DNA from: Tiliqua scincoides
Lineage: Eukaryota > Chordata > Lepidosauria > Squamata > Scincidae
Assembly: GCF_035046505.1 (NCBI RefSeq)
Contig: NC_089823.1
Coordinates: forward strand, 860,767-924,766
DNA length: 64,000 bases
Direction: 5' to 3'
Part shown: piece after piece, positions 48,876 through 63,647 of the stretch
Numbering within the stretch: the first letter of the stretch is position 1
How the letters are laid out: every line of letters begins with the position of its first letter
The notes under the pieces: generated by a model
Databases searched by the model: none
What the model saw: the letters and a program-made list of their open reading frames with translations, nothing else
Told to the model about the DNA's origin: nothing
Made by a program: the position numbers and the translations under genes

Positions 48876-50180
48876 TTGGCAACCTTCAGTCTTGAAAGAC
48901 TATGGTATCGCGCTCTGAAAGGTGGTTCTGGCACAGTGTCTAGTGTGGCTGAAAAGGCCAATCTGAGAGTGACAATCCCTTCCACACCGGGAGCAAGTGC
49001 AGTCTGTCCCTGGTCTGTCTCCCTGGCTATGGGCCTTCCTTCTTTGCCTCTTTGCCTCAGACTGTTGGCCAAGTGTCTCTTCAAACTGGGAAAGGCCATG
49101 CTGCACAGCCTGCCTCCAAGCAGGCCGCTCAGAGGCCAAGGTTTCCCACTTGTTGAAGTCCATTCCTAAGGCCTTCAGATCCCTCTTGCAGATGTCCTTG
49201 TATCGCAGCTGTGGTCTACCTGTAGGGCGCTTTCCTTGCACGAGTTCTCCATAGAGGAGATCCTTTGGGATCCGCCCATCACCCATTCTCACAACATGAC
49301 CGAGCCAACGCAGGCGTCTCTGTTTCAGCAGCGCATACATGCTAGGGATTCCAGCATGTTCCAGGACTGTGTTGTTAGGAACTTTGTCCTGCCAGGTGAT
49401 GGCGAGAATGCATCGGAGGCAGCGCATGTGGAAAGCGTTCAGTTTCCTCTCCTGTTGTGAGCGGAGAGTCCATGACTCGCTGCAGTACAGAAGTGTACTC
49501 AGGACGCAAGCTCTGTAGACCTGGATGTTCCATCAGCTTCGTGTTGGACCAGACTCTCTTTGTGAGTCTGGAAAACGTGGTAGCTGCTTTACCAAAGCGT
49601 TTGTTTAGCTCGGTATCGAGAGAAAGAGTGTCGGAGATCGTTGAGCCAAGGTGCAAAAAGTCATGGACAACCTCCAGTTCATGCGCAGAGATTGTAATGC
49701 AGGGAGGTGAGTCCACATCCTGAACCATGACCTGTGTTTTCTTTAGGCTGATCGTCAGTCCAAAGTCTTGGCAGGCCTTGCTAAAACGATCCATGAGCTG
49801 CTGGAGATCTTTGGCAGAGTGGGTAGTGACAGCTGCATCGTCGGCAAAGAGGAAGTCACGCAGACATTTCAGCTGGACTTGGACTTTGCTCTCAGTCTGG
49901 AGAGGTTGAAGAGCTTTCTGTCTGATCTGGTCTGGAGATAGATGCCTTCTGTTGCAGTTCCAAAGCCCTGCTTCAGCAGGACAGCGAAGAAAATCCCAAA
50001 CAAGGTTGGTGCAAGAACACAGCCCTGCTTCACGCCACTTCGTATGTCAAAGGGGTCTGATGTGGAGCCATCAAAGAAAACAGTACCCTTCATGTCCTTG
50101 TGGAAGGATCTGATGATGCTGAGGAGCCTGGGTGGACATCCGATCTTGGGGAGAATCTTGAAGAGGCCGTTCCTGAAATT
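48876..50180 (-). repeat. LINE-A, RT palm to 3' end (longest copy)
   Basis: The minus strand gives, in order, SGVKQGCVLAPTLF (RT domain 4, near 50030), the catalytic box LFADDA at about 49825 (TTTGCCGACGATGCAGC), GLTISLKKTQVM, LEVVHDFLHLGSTISD, MRCLRCILAITWQDKV, LRWLGHVVRM and the C-terminal CxxC...HTRHC knuckle; the tail is inverted at 48876-48905. Frames change several times, so it is inactive. The RT is clearly different from the CR1 family. Confidence 0.9.
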
Positions 50181-50189
50181 GTTATATAA

Positions 50190-50830
50190 CTACCTACCTA
50201 TATGCCTATATATAAGGGCTCCGAGCTTGAAGCAATGATACTGATCCTGTGTGTTAAAAAGCAAAAAAGACCGATTTTAAAAGCACTTTTTTTTTACCTC
50301 TTCTTCGGAGAACAAAGGCCTATTGATGCAAATGTATCAACATTGTTCTGCGGAGAACATCTGTGGCATGCAGACAAGTTCCAGCCAAATGCTTGACTTT
50401 TAAACCAGACTTTTTTTCTCTTTACTCTATTTTATTTACTCTATTCTATTTATCTATGCATGATTTCCTCTTTGCCGACGATGCAACTGTCACTACCCAC
50501 TCTGCCAAAGATCTCCAGTAGCTCATGGATCGTTTTAGCAAGGCCTGCCAAGATTCTGAACTGACGATCAGATCAAACCCTGTAATGGATTTTTCCTCCA
50601 GAAACTTGTCCAATCCACACACTCTCAATGCTTGGAAATGAATCCCTTGAGACGCTGTTTGAGAATACAGGAACCTTTTGCTAAATTCTGACTCTCACAT
50701 TCACTCTCAGTGCTTGGAAAGAATCCCTTGAGACGCTGTTTGATGGGAATACAATAAACGCTTGGAACTGATCACCACTCTTGCCTACTGAGTTTGCTTT
50801 TGAATCCTGTAACATCTGGGAATACCCTGT
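50190..50830 (+). repeat. Possible LTR-like fossil, interrupted by LINE scraps
   Basis: A TATA-like TATATATAAGGGCTC at about 50206 and an AATAAA at 50753 give an LTR-like order, and parts match 45231-46125. The middle (50461-50617) is LINE debris. No coding region; family and age cannot be set beyond old. Confidence 0.3.
50461..50571 (+). repeat. LINE-A scrap covering the RT catalytic box
   Basis: About 110 bp (TTTCCTCTTTGCCGACGATG to GACGATCAG) repeat in plus orientation the part of LINE-A found inverted at 49750-49860. It is followed at 50580-50617 by a 38-bp minus-strand scrap of the CR1 C terminus. Confidence 0.85.
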
Positions 50831-50837
50831 AACACCT

Positions 50838-51178
50838 CATAGTCTCTCTTGGCCTCCCGTATCACCTTCTTACATTTCTTTTGCCACAGTTTATGTTTCT
50901 TTTTATTCTCCTCATTAGGGCAAGACTTCCATTTATGGAAGGAAGCTCACTTGCCCTTTACGGCCTCTCTAACTTGGCTGGTTAGCCATGCGGGCACCTC
51001 TTGGACTTAGTCGGGCCCTTCTTCCTTTGTGGTATACACTACCGCTGGGCCTCTATTACTGTTGATTTGAGCAACCTCCATGCTCTCTGTAGAGATTGGA
51101 CTCTTTTTATCTTCCCTTTCAACCTCCTTCTAACCAGCCTCCTCATTTGAGGGAAGTCCGCTCATCGGAAGTCAAGGG

Positions 51179-51180
<2 letters not shown>
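50838..51180 (-). repeat. CR1-clade LINE fragment between EN and RT domains
   Basis: It matches 55852-56125 over most of its length (AGGGCAAGACTTCCATTTA and CTAACTTGGCTGGTTAGCCA in both), where it sits next to the endonuclease region, so it is the linker part of the CR1 family. Confidence 0.75.

Positions 51181-51181
<1 letters not shown>

Positions 51182-51226
<45 letters not shown>
51182..51226 (+). repeat. (GA)n microsatellite
   Basis: About 22 uninterrupted GA units. Confidence 0.97.
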
Positions 51227-51228
<2 letters not shown>

Positions 51229-51622
51229 TGTAGCTCTGCAGAACGCCAAGCGCTGTGGAGGGTTGTCAGACTCCATATATCCTGAGATTGTACATAAGAA
51301 GCTGCCCTGATGACAGGCATAACCAGAGAGACATGAAGGCTCACAGAGAGGAAGTGGTGAGGCAGAGTCAAGAGAGCATGGATAGTGGTGGAGATGCATT
51401 CAGTCCCTGTGACACTACTGATGTCACCAAGACCTGAAATTTGGAATTCAAACTTGAAAGAAAAAGCTCTGAGTATTAAACCTCACATTAGCTGAACCCA
51501 TCACACTCCAGCTGGGGAGAGTTCACCCGTCAGGGATGTTTTAAGAGCTATTTATTAACCCATTACTGCTTGTTGCTCTGTGTGGTCATGAAGGCACCTG
51601 ATTTAAGTATCTCATTGCTGCC

Positions 51623-51623
<1 letters not shown>

Positions 51624-51656
<33 letters not shown>
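51624..51656 (+). repeat. (GT)n tract just before the OR splice acceptor
   Basis: Sixteen GT units end 12 nt before the acceptor AG at 51667-51668. The sister gene has a shorter tract at 36354-36371 in the same place. Confidence 0.97.
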
Positions 51657-51657
<1 letters not shown>

Positions 51658-51721
51658 CTCCTTTGCAGCCAGGATACAGATGCTGTTGTGATGGGAGGAC
51701 CACCTGCAGCAGCTGTCCAGC

Positions 51722-52687
51722 ATGGCAACATCTAACCACACTGTGGGCACCTTCACCTTCTTCATCCTGAATGGGATTCCAGGCCTGGAAGCCGCCCACG
51801 TCTGGATCGCCCTTCCCTTGTGCTCCATGTATCTCGTTGCCATGGTGGGGAACTGTGGCCTCCTCTACCTCATCCGGGTGGAAGAAGCTCTTCACAGGCC
51901 CATGTACTATTTTCTCAGCATGCTTTCCCTCACTGACATTTTTGCGATCAATTGTGTGATGCCAAAAACTGCTGCCATCTTGTGGTTCAAACGGAAAGAG
52001 ATTGACTTTAATGCCTGCCTGATCCAGATGTTTATTATCCACACACTCGCTGGGATGGAGTCTGGTGTCCTCATGCTCATGGCCCTGGACCGATTTCTGG
52101 CCATCTGTCACCCACTGAGATATGCCACCATCTTGACCAACATGGTAATTGCCAAGATTGGCCTGGTCACCTTCCTCCGGGTAGCTGTGCTGGTACTTCC
52201 CTTCCCCTTTTTGGTCAGAAGATTGCCATATTGCCACACTAATGTCATTGCTCACACCTACTGTGACCACATGTCTGTGGTGAAGATAGCCTGTGCTAGT
52301 GCACAGATTGATGCAATCTATGGCTTGACGGTAGCTTCAGTCCTTGGAGGACTCGACATTCTCTCAATTAGCTTGTCCTACGTCATGATCCTCAGAGCCG
52401 TGGTGGGCCTGTCTTCCAAGGACGCTCGCAGCAAGGCCTTCGGCACCTGCACGTCTCACGTCTGCGCAATTCTGATCACCTACACGCCAGCATTTTTCAC
52501 CTTCTTCAGCCACCGCTTTGGAGGCCACACCATCCCTCCCCACGCTCACATCATTATGGCCAACATCTACTTGCTTACACCCCCCATGCTCAACCCCATT
52601 GTGTATGGGGTGAAGACCAAGCAGATCCGGGACAGCGTCTTGAAACTGTTCCACCCAGGAAAGCCCATTCCGTTGGATGAATCTTAA
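51722..52687 (+). CDS. Class I olfactory receptor, OR52-like, 321 aa
   Basis: Intact odorant receptor, sister of the gene at 36449. Marks: NHT sequon at residue 5, GIPGLE at 18-23, VGN at 42-44, HRPMYYF at 58-64, Cys99, MALDRFLAICHPLRY at 120-134, AHTYCDH at 177-183, SY at 219-220, KAFGTC at 239-243, NPIVYGVKTKQIR and the tail HPGKPIPLDES. The start is 49 nt after GCAGCCAG|GATAC, aligned with the sister gene (an alternative AG lies 4 nt earlier). TM4-TM5 (SVLGGLDILSISLSY) is the most divergent part among the three downstream ORs, the region that lines the odorant pocket. About 110 bp after the stop matches the sister gene. It is the OR nearest to RPS11. Confidence 0.95.
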   Translation: MATSNHTVGTFTFFILNGIPGLEAAHVWIALPLCSMYLVAMVGNCGLLYLIRVEEALHRPMYYFLSMLSLTDIFAINCVMPKTAAILWFKRKEIDFNACLIQMFIIHTLAGMESGVLMLMALDRFLAICHPLRYATILTNMVIAKIGLVTFLRVAVLVLPFPFLVRRLPYCHTNVIAHTYCDHMSVVKIACASAQIDAIYGLTVASVLGGLDILSISLSYVMILRAVVGLSSKDARSKAFGTCTSHVCAILITYTPAFFTFFSHRFGGHTIPPHAHIIMANIYLLTPPMLNPIVYGVKTKQIRDSVLKLFHPGKPIPLDES

Positions 52688-52848
52688 ATGCACACGTTGC
52701 CTTTGGGTGTCCTGAGCAGCTGGGGGGGCAGCAAGTGAGAGCAGCGCATTTCACAGAGCTCCGAACTATGGATGGGGGAGGAGGACTGGCAACACTCTGG
52801 AATCTTATAAATATTATTATTATTTCTCATGACACAACTACTGGTTCT

Positions 52849-53080
52849 TACATAAGAATGTAAGAACAGCCCCACTGGATCAGGCCATAGGCCCATCTAG
52901 TCCAGCTTCCTGTATCTCACAGCGGCCCACCAAATGCCCCAGGGAGCACACCAGGTAACAAGAGACCTGCAAGGCCTCCTGGGAATTGTAGTTAAGAACA
53001 TAAGAACAGCCCCGCTGGATCACGCCACAGGCCCATCTAGCCCAGCTTCCTGTATCTCACAGTGGCCCACCAGATGCTGC
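52849..53080 (-). repeat. Dimer of CR1 tail with spacer, relative of the 21.7-kb array
   Basis: Two inverted CR1 tails are joined by GCAAGGCCTCCTGGGAATTG-TAGTT, the reverse complement of the spacer in the array at 21657-22214. Confidence 0.9.
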
Positions 53081-53082
53081 AG

Positions 53083-54790
53083 TCAATGACTGAATTTCTG
53101 TTTCTGACTTTCCATAGAGCTTTAAGTCATCCATATAAAGCAAATGGTTAATTTTTTTGTGAATTTTTGGCCATGTGATAACCCAACTTTGTTTTATTTT
53201 AGATGACTGATAGCGGAATCATGGCAATGACAAACTATAATGGTGAAAGTCAATCACCCTGGAAAATACCTCGCTTGATGTTAACTGTGTCATAGTTTTC
53301 ATTTACAGCTATATGTTCTGTTCTCCCTTTTTTCATGGCCTTCTGTATAAATGCATTTATATGTTTGCTAACTCTTATTCTTCCCAAGCATTCCATAATC
53401 CAAATATGAGGGAGGGAATCAAGGCTTTTTTTATAATTAATCCAGATCAGATGCAAATTTGTTCTTCGGCTTTTACAGTTCTCTAGTATCACCTTATCAA
53501 TTAGGAGTTAATCTTCAGTACTCCTGTTATTTCCTTTCTACTCTGCTGGCAAAATATTATTTTCTTCTAAAGAGTCCATGATGTTATCTGCTATTATGCC
53601 AGTAAGCAGTTTATACATTGTTGGCAAGCATGTTATTGGTCTAGAATTTCCTGGTGTTGCCAGTTTGGTCTGATCTTTTTGAATTAAGTATGTCATTCCA
53701 ATTGTAAGCCATTCATCAATGTGACTTTTTTTGGTAACATTTCATTAAGTTGTTTAGCCAATATATATTAGCCAGTATTGACTACAAACTGGTCAATGTT
53801 TGAGCCAGAAGCCATATAATTGGTCATTTCCAGGTGATGTGCGATACAAGGACATCTGCAAGAGGGATCTGAAGGCCTTAGGAATGGACCTCAACAAGTG
53901 GGAAACCCTGGCCTCTGAGCGGCCTGCTTGGAGGCAGGCTGTGCAGCATGGCCTTTCCCAGTTTGAAGAGACACTTTGCCAACAGTCTGAGGCAAAGAGG
54001 CAAAGAAGGAAGGCCCATAGCCAGGGAGACAGACCAGGGACAGACTGCACTTGCTCCCGGTGTGGAAGGGATTGTCACTCCAAGATTAGCCTTTTCAGCC
54101 ACACTAGACGCTGTGCCAGAACCACCTTTCAGAGCGCGATACCATAGTCTTTCGAGACTGAAGGTTGCCAATATATATTAGCCAATATTGACTACAAACT
54201 GGTCAATGTTTGAGCCAGAAGCCATATAATTGGTCATTTCCAGGTGATGTTCAATTCTTAATTTTCTTTGCACGTTCTGTTACTATTCCAGTGGTTATTT
54301 CTCGTTCTTGCATCTGTTGTTTATTAAGAATCTGATCAAAGAGCACAATCTTAGCCATGTCTACTCAGAAGTACGTCCCATTGTGTTCAATGGGGCTTAC
54401 TCCCAGGAAAATGTGTACAGGATTGTAGCCAAAGTTTTTTTCCACTGTGTCTCCTTATAATCTTTCTGATTCTCCCATAAATTTTTCCAAAATTGTAATG
54501 TGGCATTTTTTGTGGTTTTTCACTTTTCACATTATTATTTGCAGTCAGGCTTTGATAGGAATGCCTTTGATCTGATTGAAACTGCTGGCTTTGTTTGAAT
54601 TGAATTATTCTTGCTTCATATCTTTGAATTTTTCTTGCTGCAGCTGTTATCTGTTGCTTTATAGCTTCAAATGCTTCTTCAATCTTTCTTGTATCTAGCC
54701 AGTACAGGTTGAGTCTCATTATTCTCAAGGGTTCCCAGAACTCACTTGGATGGCAAAAATCACAGAAAAGCAAATCCATTTAAAAAATAA
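53083..54790 (-). repeat. R4/Dong-like LINE, RT region, decayed
   Basis: The minus strand gives IEEAFEAIKQQITAAARKIQ and RYEARIIQF upstream of RT (54500-54700), WINYKKSLDSLPHIWIMECL and VNIKRGIFQGD (53250-53420), and the catalytic box LLYMDDLKLYGKSETEIQSL at about 53090-53150. RGIFQGDSLSPL and YMDDLKLYGK are typical of R4-clade elements. Many breaks. It is interrupted at 53841-54170 by LINE-A, and a short dispersed repeat sits at about 54355-54432. Confidence 0.8.
53841..54170 (+). repeat. LINE-A insertion with an 80-bp target-site duplication
   Basis: A 330-bp, 5'-truncated LINE-A 3' end (frame YKDICKRDLKALGMDLNKWE to HTRRCARTTFQS, then the tail) is inserted into the R4-like LINE. The flanks 53761-53840 and 54171-54250 are 80-bp direct repeats with one mismatch (G/A at 53775 versus 54185). 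Confidence 0.95.
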
Positions 54791-55329
54791 AATCCCTTTG
54801 CTAGGTGATTTAAAAACAGCCTTGCTGACCTTTGTGATGTAAGACCAGAGTCATTAAACAGACAATCCATCAATCAATCCATCTTCAGACACTTAGAAAG
54901 GCTTCACACCTAGCCAGCAAACCCTCCCTTCACCCAGAGCAAAGTGATTATCTTTTTTTTATATGCTCAGGGGGAAGGGAGTAGTCGAATGCCTTGGAGT
55001 GAAGCTGCCCTCTTCACTCATAATGAGGCTATTGTTAACGGACTGTTTTCCTTTAATTTAAAGGGCCCTTCTCATTGCATTGAGATAGAAAAAACTGTGG
55101 ATACTCAGGTTACACCTGTAATCACTTGCATGACTGTCTCTCTACAACACTAAAAAGCAGTTTTTTAAACTGTGATTTTAAAGGGGTGCATTTTTCCCCT
55201 TCTCCAGGGATCAGCACATTCCTTCTCATTTTCATTGGCCATTTGTGTTGAGTCAAATCAGAGTCAATTTGGTTTCTTGGATGGATATTATTTCAGTCGT
55301 TGCAAATGCTTTGTTAACATCCCTTATTA
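54791..55329. other. No gene recognised
   Basis: AT-rich sequence with short open frames only. Nothing supported. Confidence 0.4.
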
Positions 55330-55665
55330 TGAACATAAGAACATAAGAAGAGCCCTGCTGGAGAGGCCCATCTAGTCCAGCTTCTGCATCTCACATTGGC
55401 CCACCAAATGCTTCAGGGAACACACTAGACCACACTAGTTACCCCTGCTAACTGGTTAAGAGGCATTTGCAAGTGGGTGCTCCTCTTTTATTTAGCAGGG
55501 GGAGAGTAACTGGCCCACCTCACCCTAGCAGTGTCTTTATGAGTGGCTGTCTGCTGGTGTTGCATCTTTTTAGATTGTGAGCCCTTTTGGGACAGGGAGC
55601 CATTATTTGATTTTCTCTGTAAACCGCTTTGGGAACTTTTTGTTGAAAAGCGGCATATAAATACT

Positions 55666-55720
<55 letters not shown>

Positions 55721-55810
55721 GAGCACAGACACAGCCTGCGTCCTGGTGCCCTCCACTGCTCCTGGCAATCAGAGGCAGTCTGCCTCTAAACCTACTTTCC
55801 GATGGACTAT
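55330..55810 (-). repeat. CR1 tail split by a SINE ending in (AAT)n
   Basis: CR1 tail sequence occupies 55330-55437 and resumes at about 55722-55810. Between them, 55438-55721 is a SINE-like element whose 3' half contains GATTGTGAGCCCTTTTGGGA, GTAAACCGCTTTGGGAACTT and GCGGCATATAAATACTG, ending in (AAT)n at 55667-55720. This 3' end resembles the L2-type tails used by several amniote SINEs. Confidence 0.75.
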
Positions 55811-55844
55811 GGCAAATATGCCTACTCACGAGTAAGCGCGCAAG

Positions 55845-57245
55845 AATGAGTTATTCTCCTCATTAGGGCAAGACTTCCATTTACGGAAGGAAGCTACCTT
55901 GCCCTTTACGACCTCTCTAACTTGGCTGGTTAGCCATGTGAGCACCTCCTGGACTTAGTCGAGCCTTCTTCCTTTGCGGTATACACTTCTGCTGGGCCTC
56001 TATTACTGTTGTTTTAAGCAGCCTCCATACACTCTGGAGAAATTAGACTCTTTTTACCTTCCCTTTCAACCTCCTTCTAACCAGCCTCCTCATTTGAGGG
56101 AAGTCCACTCGTCCGAAGTGAAGGGTTTTTGTGAGAGATTTGCCCAGTATTCTTCCCCCGACGTGCATGTCAAAACGGATCGCAGCATGATCACTGTTCC
56201 CCAACGGCTCCGTAACATTGACATCTCTAACCAGGTCCTGTGTACTGCACAATATTAAATCCAGAGTCACCTGTCCTCTGGTGGGCTCCATGACTAGCTG
56301 CTCTAAGGCACAGACATTTAGCATGTCAAGGAATCCGGTCTCCTTTTCGTGACCAGAACACAAATTGACCCAGTCTATAAGGGGATAATTGAAGTCCCCC
56401 ATGATTACAACCCTGTCCCTCCTTGTCACCTCCCTGATTCGTTTCCTCATTTCAAGGTCCCCTTCCGGTTTCTGGCCTGGAGGACAATAGCACGCCCCCA
56501 GTATTACATCGCTGCACAAGCCTGGTAATTTAACCTACAGAGACTCTATGGTGGAGTTGGACCGACTTTGAATTTCTGATTCTATCCCTTCCTTAACATA
56601 AATGGTCACCCCACCTCCTACCCTGTCCCTCCTGTAGAGTTTATAGCCCGGGATTGCGGTATCCCTCTGATTCTCCGCATTCTACCAGGTTTGCGTTATG
56701 CCCACTATGTCAATGTTTTCCCTTGTCACCAGACATTCCAGTTCTCCCATCTTTGCTCGGAGACTTCATTTGCATAAAAGCATTTGTACACGGAATGCCC
56801 CAGGACGGGCTGCTTATTTGCTCCTTTGTCCCCGCATCCTCTCACTGTGCCAAACCGTCTATCACATCCCATCACGCTACCTTTCCCAATTTCTTCTCCT
56901 ACTCTGCCTTTGTCTTGTTGTTCTCTAACCTCCCCATCCTCGTCCCATAGGTGCCAACATGCACCACAACCGCTACCTCCTCCCCAGCACTGTCTACCAG
57001 CCTGTCTAGATGAGAAGTGATGTCTGCAACCTTTACACCAGGCAGGCAAGTTGCCATGCGGTCCTCATATCTGTCGCAAACCCCCCTATGTTTCTAATAA
57101 TCGAATCCCCCACTACAAGAAGCACCCGACCCCCCTCTTGCCGAGGAGTATCCTAAGTGCGTTCAGATACGGGCCCGTCTCCTCAAGAAGGGGTCCCCCT
57201 TAGGGCATCTTTATGTCCCCCTTAGGGCATTTTTATGGCATTGTT
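55845..57245 (-). repeat. CR1-clade LINE 5' part: ORF1 esterase-like and endonuclease regions
   Basis: On the minus strand, 56043-56519 encodes an APE-type endonuclease: LGACYCPPGQKPEGD, then VVIMGDFNYPLIDWVN and LGNSDHAAIRFD carry the DFN and SDH catalytic motifs. Upstream (about 56950-57120), translation in the proper frame gives GDSIIRNI followed by CLPGVKVADI, the pattern of the SGNH esterase domain found in ORF1 of CR1 and L2 elements. Only this copy shows the 5' half of the family; frames are broken. Confidence 0.75.
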
Positions 57246-57257
57246 TCCCTCTTCTCC

Positions 57258-57685
57258 AGGATGACATAAGAACGTAAGAACAGCCCCACTGGATCAGGCC
57301 ATAGGCCCATCTAGTCCAGCTTCCTGTATCTCACAGCGGCCCACCAAATGCCCCAGGGAGCACACCAGATAACAAGAGACCTCATCCTGGTGCCCTCCCT
57401 TGCATCTGGCCTTCTGACATAGCCCATTTCTAAAATCAGGAGGTTGCGCATACTCATCATGGCTTGTACCCCATAATGGATTTTTCCTCCAGAAACTTGT
57501 CCAATCCCCTTTTAAAGGCGTCTAGGCTAGACGCCATCACCACATCCTGTGGCAAGGAGTTCCATAGACCGACCACGCGCTGAGTAAAGAAATATTTCCT
57601 TTTGTCTGTCCTAACCCGCCCAACACTCAATTTTAGTGGATGTCCCCTGGTTCTGGTGTTATGTGAGAGTGTAAAGAGAATCTCC
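57258..57685 (-). repeat. CR1-clade LINE 3' end
   Basis: Inverted tail from GACATAAGAACGTAAGAAC through the C-terminal codons to about 57685. In minus orientation this tail stands directly before the ORF1 part at 55845-57245. Confidence 0.9.
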
Positions 57686-58179
57686 CTGACGTCCTCCAGC
57701 CCTGAGACTTCCCACCAGGGCAGCTGAGGAGCTGCATGCCTGAGGTCGGGACGAAGCCTGATCCTCCCTGGAAGTCTCCCTATATTCCTTCTCTACCTGC
57801 CTCTGCTTCTCCAGGTCGACCACTAAGGCTTCAAGGGAGCAGACAGGTTCCCCGAGTCCCTGGAGCTCTTTGCACCGAGGACACACCCATGACTTATGCC
57901 CCAGAGGCATATAGATGCAGAACACTGGATAGCCCCCACCCTGCTGCTGGCTGTCTGACTGCAGATTTTGTTTGTTTGTTTAGGGGTACTTAAAAACCCT
58001 TCACTGGTTTGCTGTCCTCTTCTCAAGGGGAGAGAAGGGCAGTGTCTGGGGCTCTGGCTTCCTGGCCCTGCTGAACCCGCAGAGGCTAAACTCAGGGTGC
58101 CTTACCTGGCACTTTGTTTCTGTGGCACTGGGTTTCCCAGAGGCTACGTGCGCTTCTGCAGAAAGCCGATACATACAGG

Positions 58180-58361
58180 ATGTGTATGCGCAACCTCCTG
58201 ATTTTTGAAATGGGTTATGTCAGAAGGCCAGATGCAAGGGAGGGCAGCAGGATGAGGTCTCGTTATCTGGTGTGCCTCCTGGGGCATTTGGTGGGCCGCT
58301 GTGAGATACAGGAAGCTGGACTAGATGGGCCTATGGCCTGATCCAGTGGGGCTGTTCTTAT
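58180..58361 (+). repeat. CR1-clade LINE tail
   Basis: From GATGTGTATGCGCAACCTCC to GTGGGGCTGTTCTTAT; only the untranslated end is present. Confidence 0.88.
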
Positions 58362-59085
58362 TTGCTCACAAAGGGATTTGTGCAGGGTTTGCTCAGAACA
58401 TGCAAAAATCCTGGCGCTCTTCTGGATCGAGCAGGGGGTGGTTCTGTAAACCTTGTGCCTCTGGCTCAGTACTGCAGTTTCCTACCAACAAGAGGTGAAT
58501 CTGTTCTAGTGCAAGCTCCATTCTAATTCTGCTTATCAGGGCAAGGAGAAAAGGAAGTTCTCCACAAACTCTAAAAATCATTTTTTTTAAAGTACTAATC
58601 TTTAACCGAAGCCTACTACCCTTGAGAGAAGCAAGGAGAAATCGCACTGTAAAGCATGTGGCATAATTTCTTGCTCCAATCCTACCAGCCAAGTTTCAAC
58701 TTGATTTCTACAGATGAAACACCTCAGTCCTTCAAAGTCCCTTTAATTCCCATTCTGGTTGGAAGACGCCAGCCAACCCCTTTAGCCCTCCACACCAGCC
58801 AAGGAACAGCTTCCTATGATGCAGACTACCGCAGCTCACAGCACAGGATTGCTCAGAGCACCCAGGTTGAGTTTTGTGACCACTTACCTGTTGAAGGTAG
58901 TTCCCCTTTCAGAAGTGATTCCCATCACAAAGGAATCCCTGTGGCTCTCCCACAGGAGCCAGCCCTCCACTTGGGCCCCACTGCCTGAGCCACAAATATC
59001 AGGGCAGGGAGGCGCTGGGGCAACTCCCACTGCTCAGACCCCTTTTGAATCCCTGCACTGCTATTTAGATCATGCAAGTCTACCA
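58362..59085. other. Intergenic, downstream of RPS11; no gene recognised
   Basis: Nothing supported between the CR1 tail and the LINE-A tail that abuts the RPS11 3' end. Confidence 0.4.
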
Positions 59086-59130
59086 TTCAGAGCACGATAC
59101 CAGAGTCTTTCGAGACTGAAGGTTGCCAAC
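59086..59130 (+). repeat. LINE-A tail remnant next to the RPS11 poly(A) site
   Basis: About 45 bp (AGAGCACGATACCAGAGTCT then TTCGAGACTGAAGGTTGCC) are the last bases of LINE-A with no more of the element. It ends 25 bp from the RPS11 poly(A) signal. Confidence 0.85.
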
Positions 59131-59155
59131 AACAAGACTGGGTCTTAATAAAAGG

Positions 59156-59161
59156 TTTATT
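59156..59161 (-). terminator. RPS11 poly(A) signal AATAAA
   Basis: AATAAA on the minus strand lies 36-41 nt after the stop codon, giving the very short 3' UTR typical of ribosomal protein mRNAs. Confidence 0.85.
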
Positions 59162-59196
59162 TGTACATCTCAAAGAAGGAGAAACAGAAGCAGCTT

Positions 59197-63647
<4,451 letters not shown>

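Noticed and set aside
50190-50830. A complete LTR element
   Set aside because: No paired LTRs, primer site or internal coding region; kept only as a doubtful fossil.
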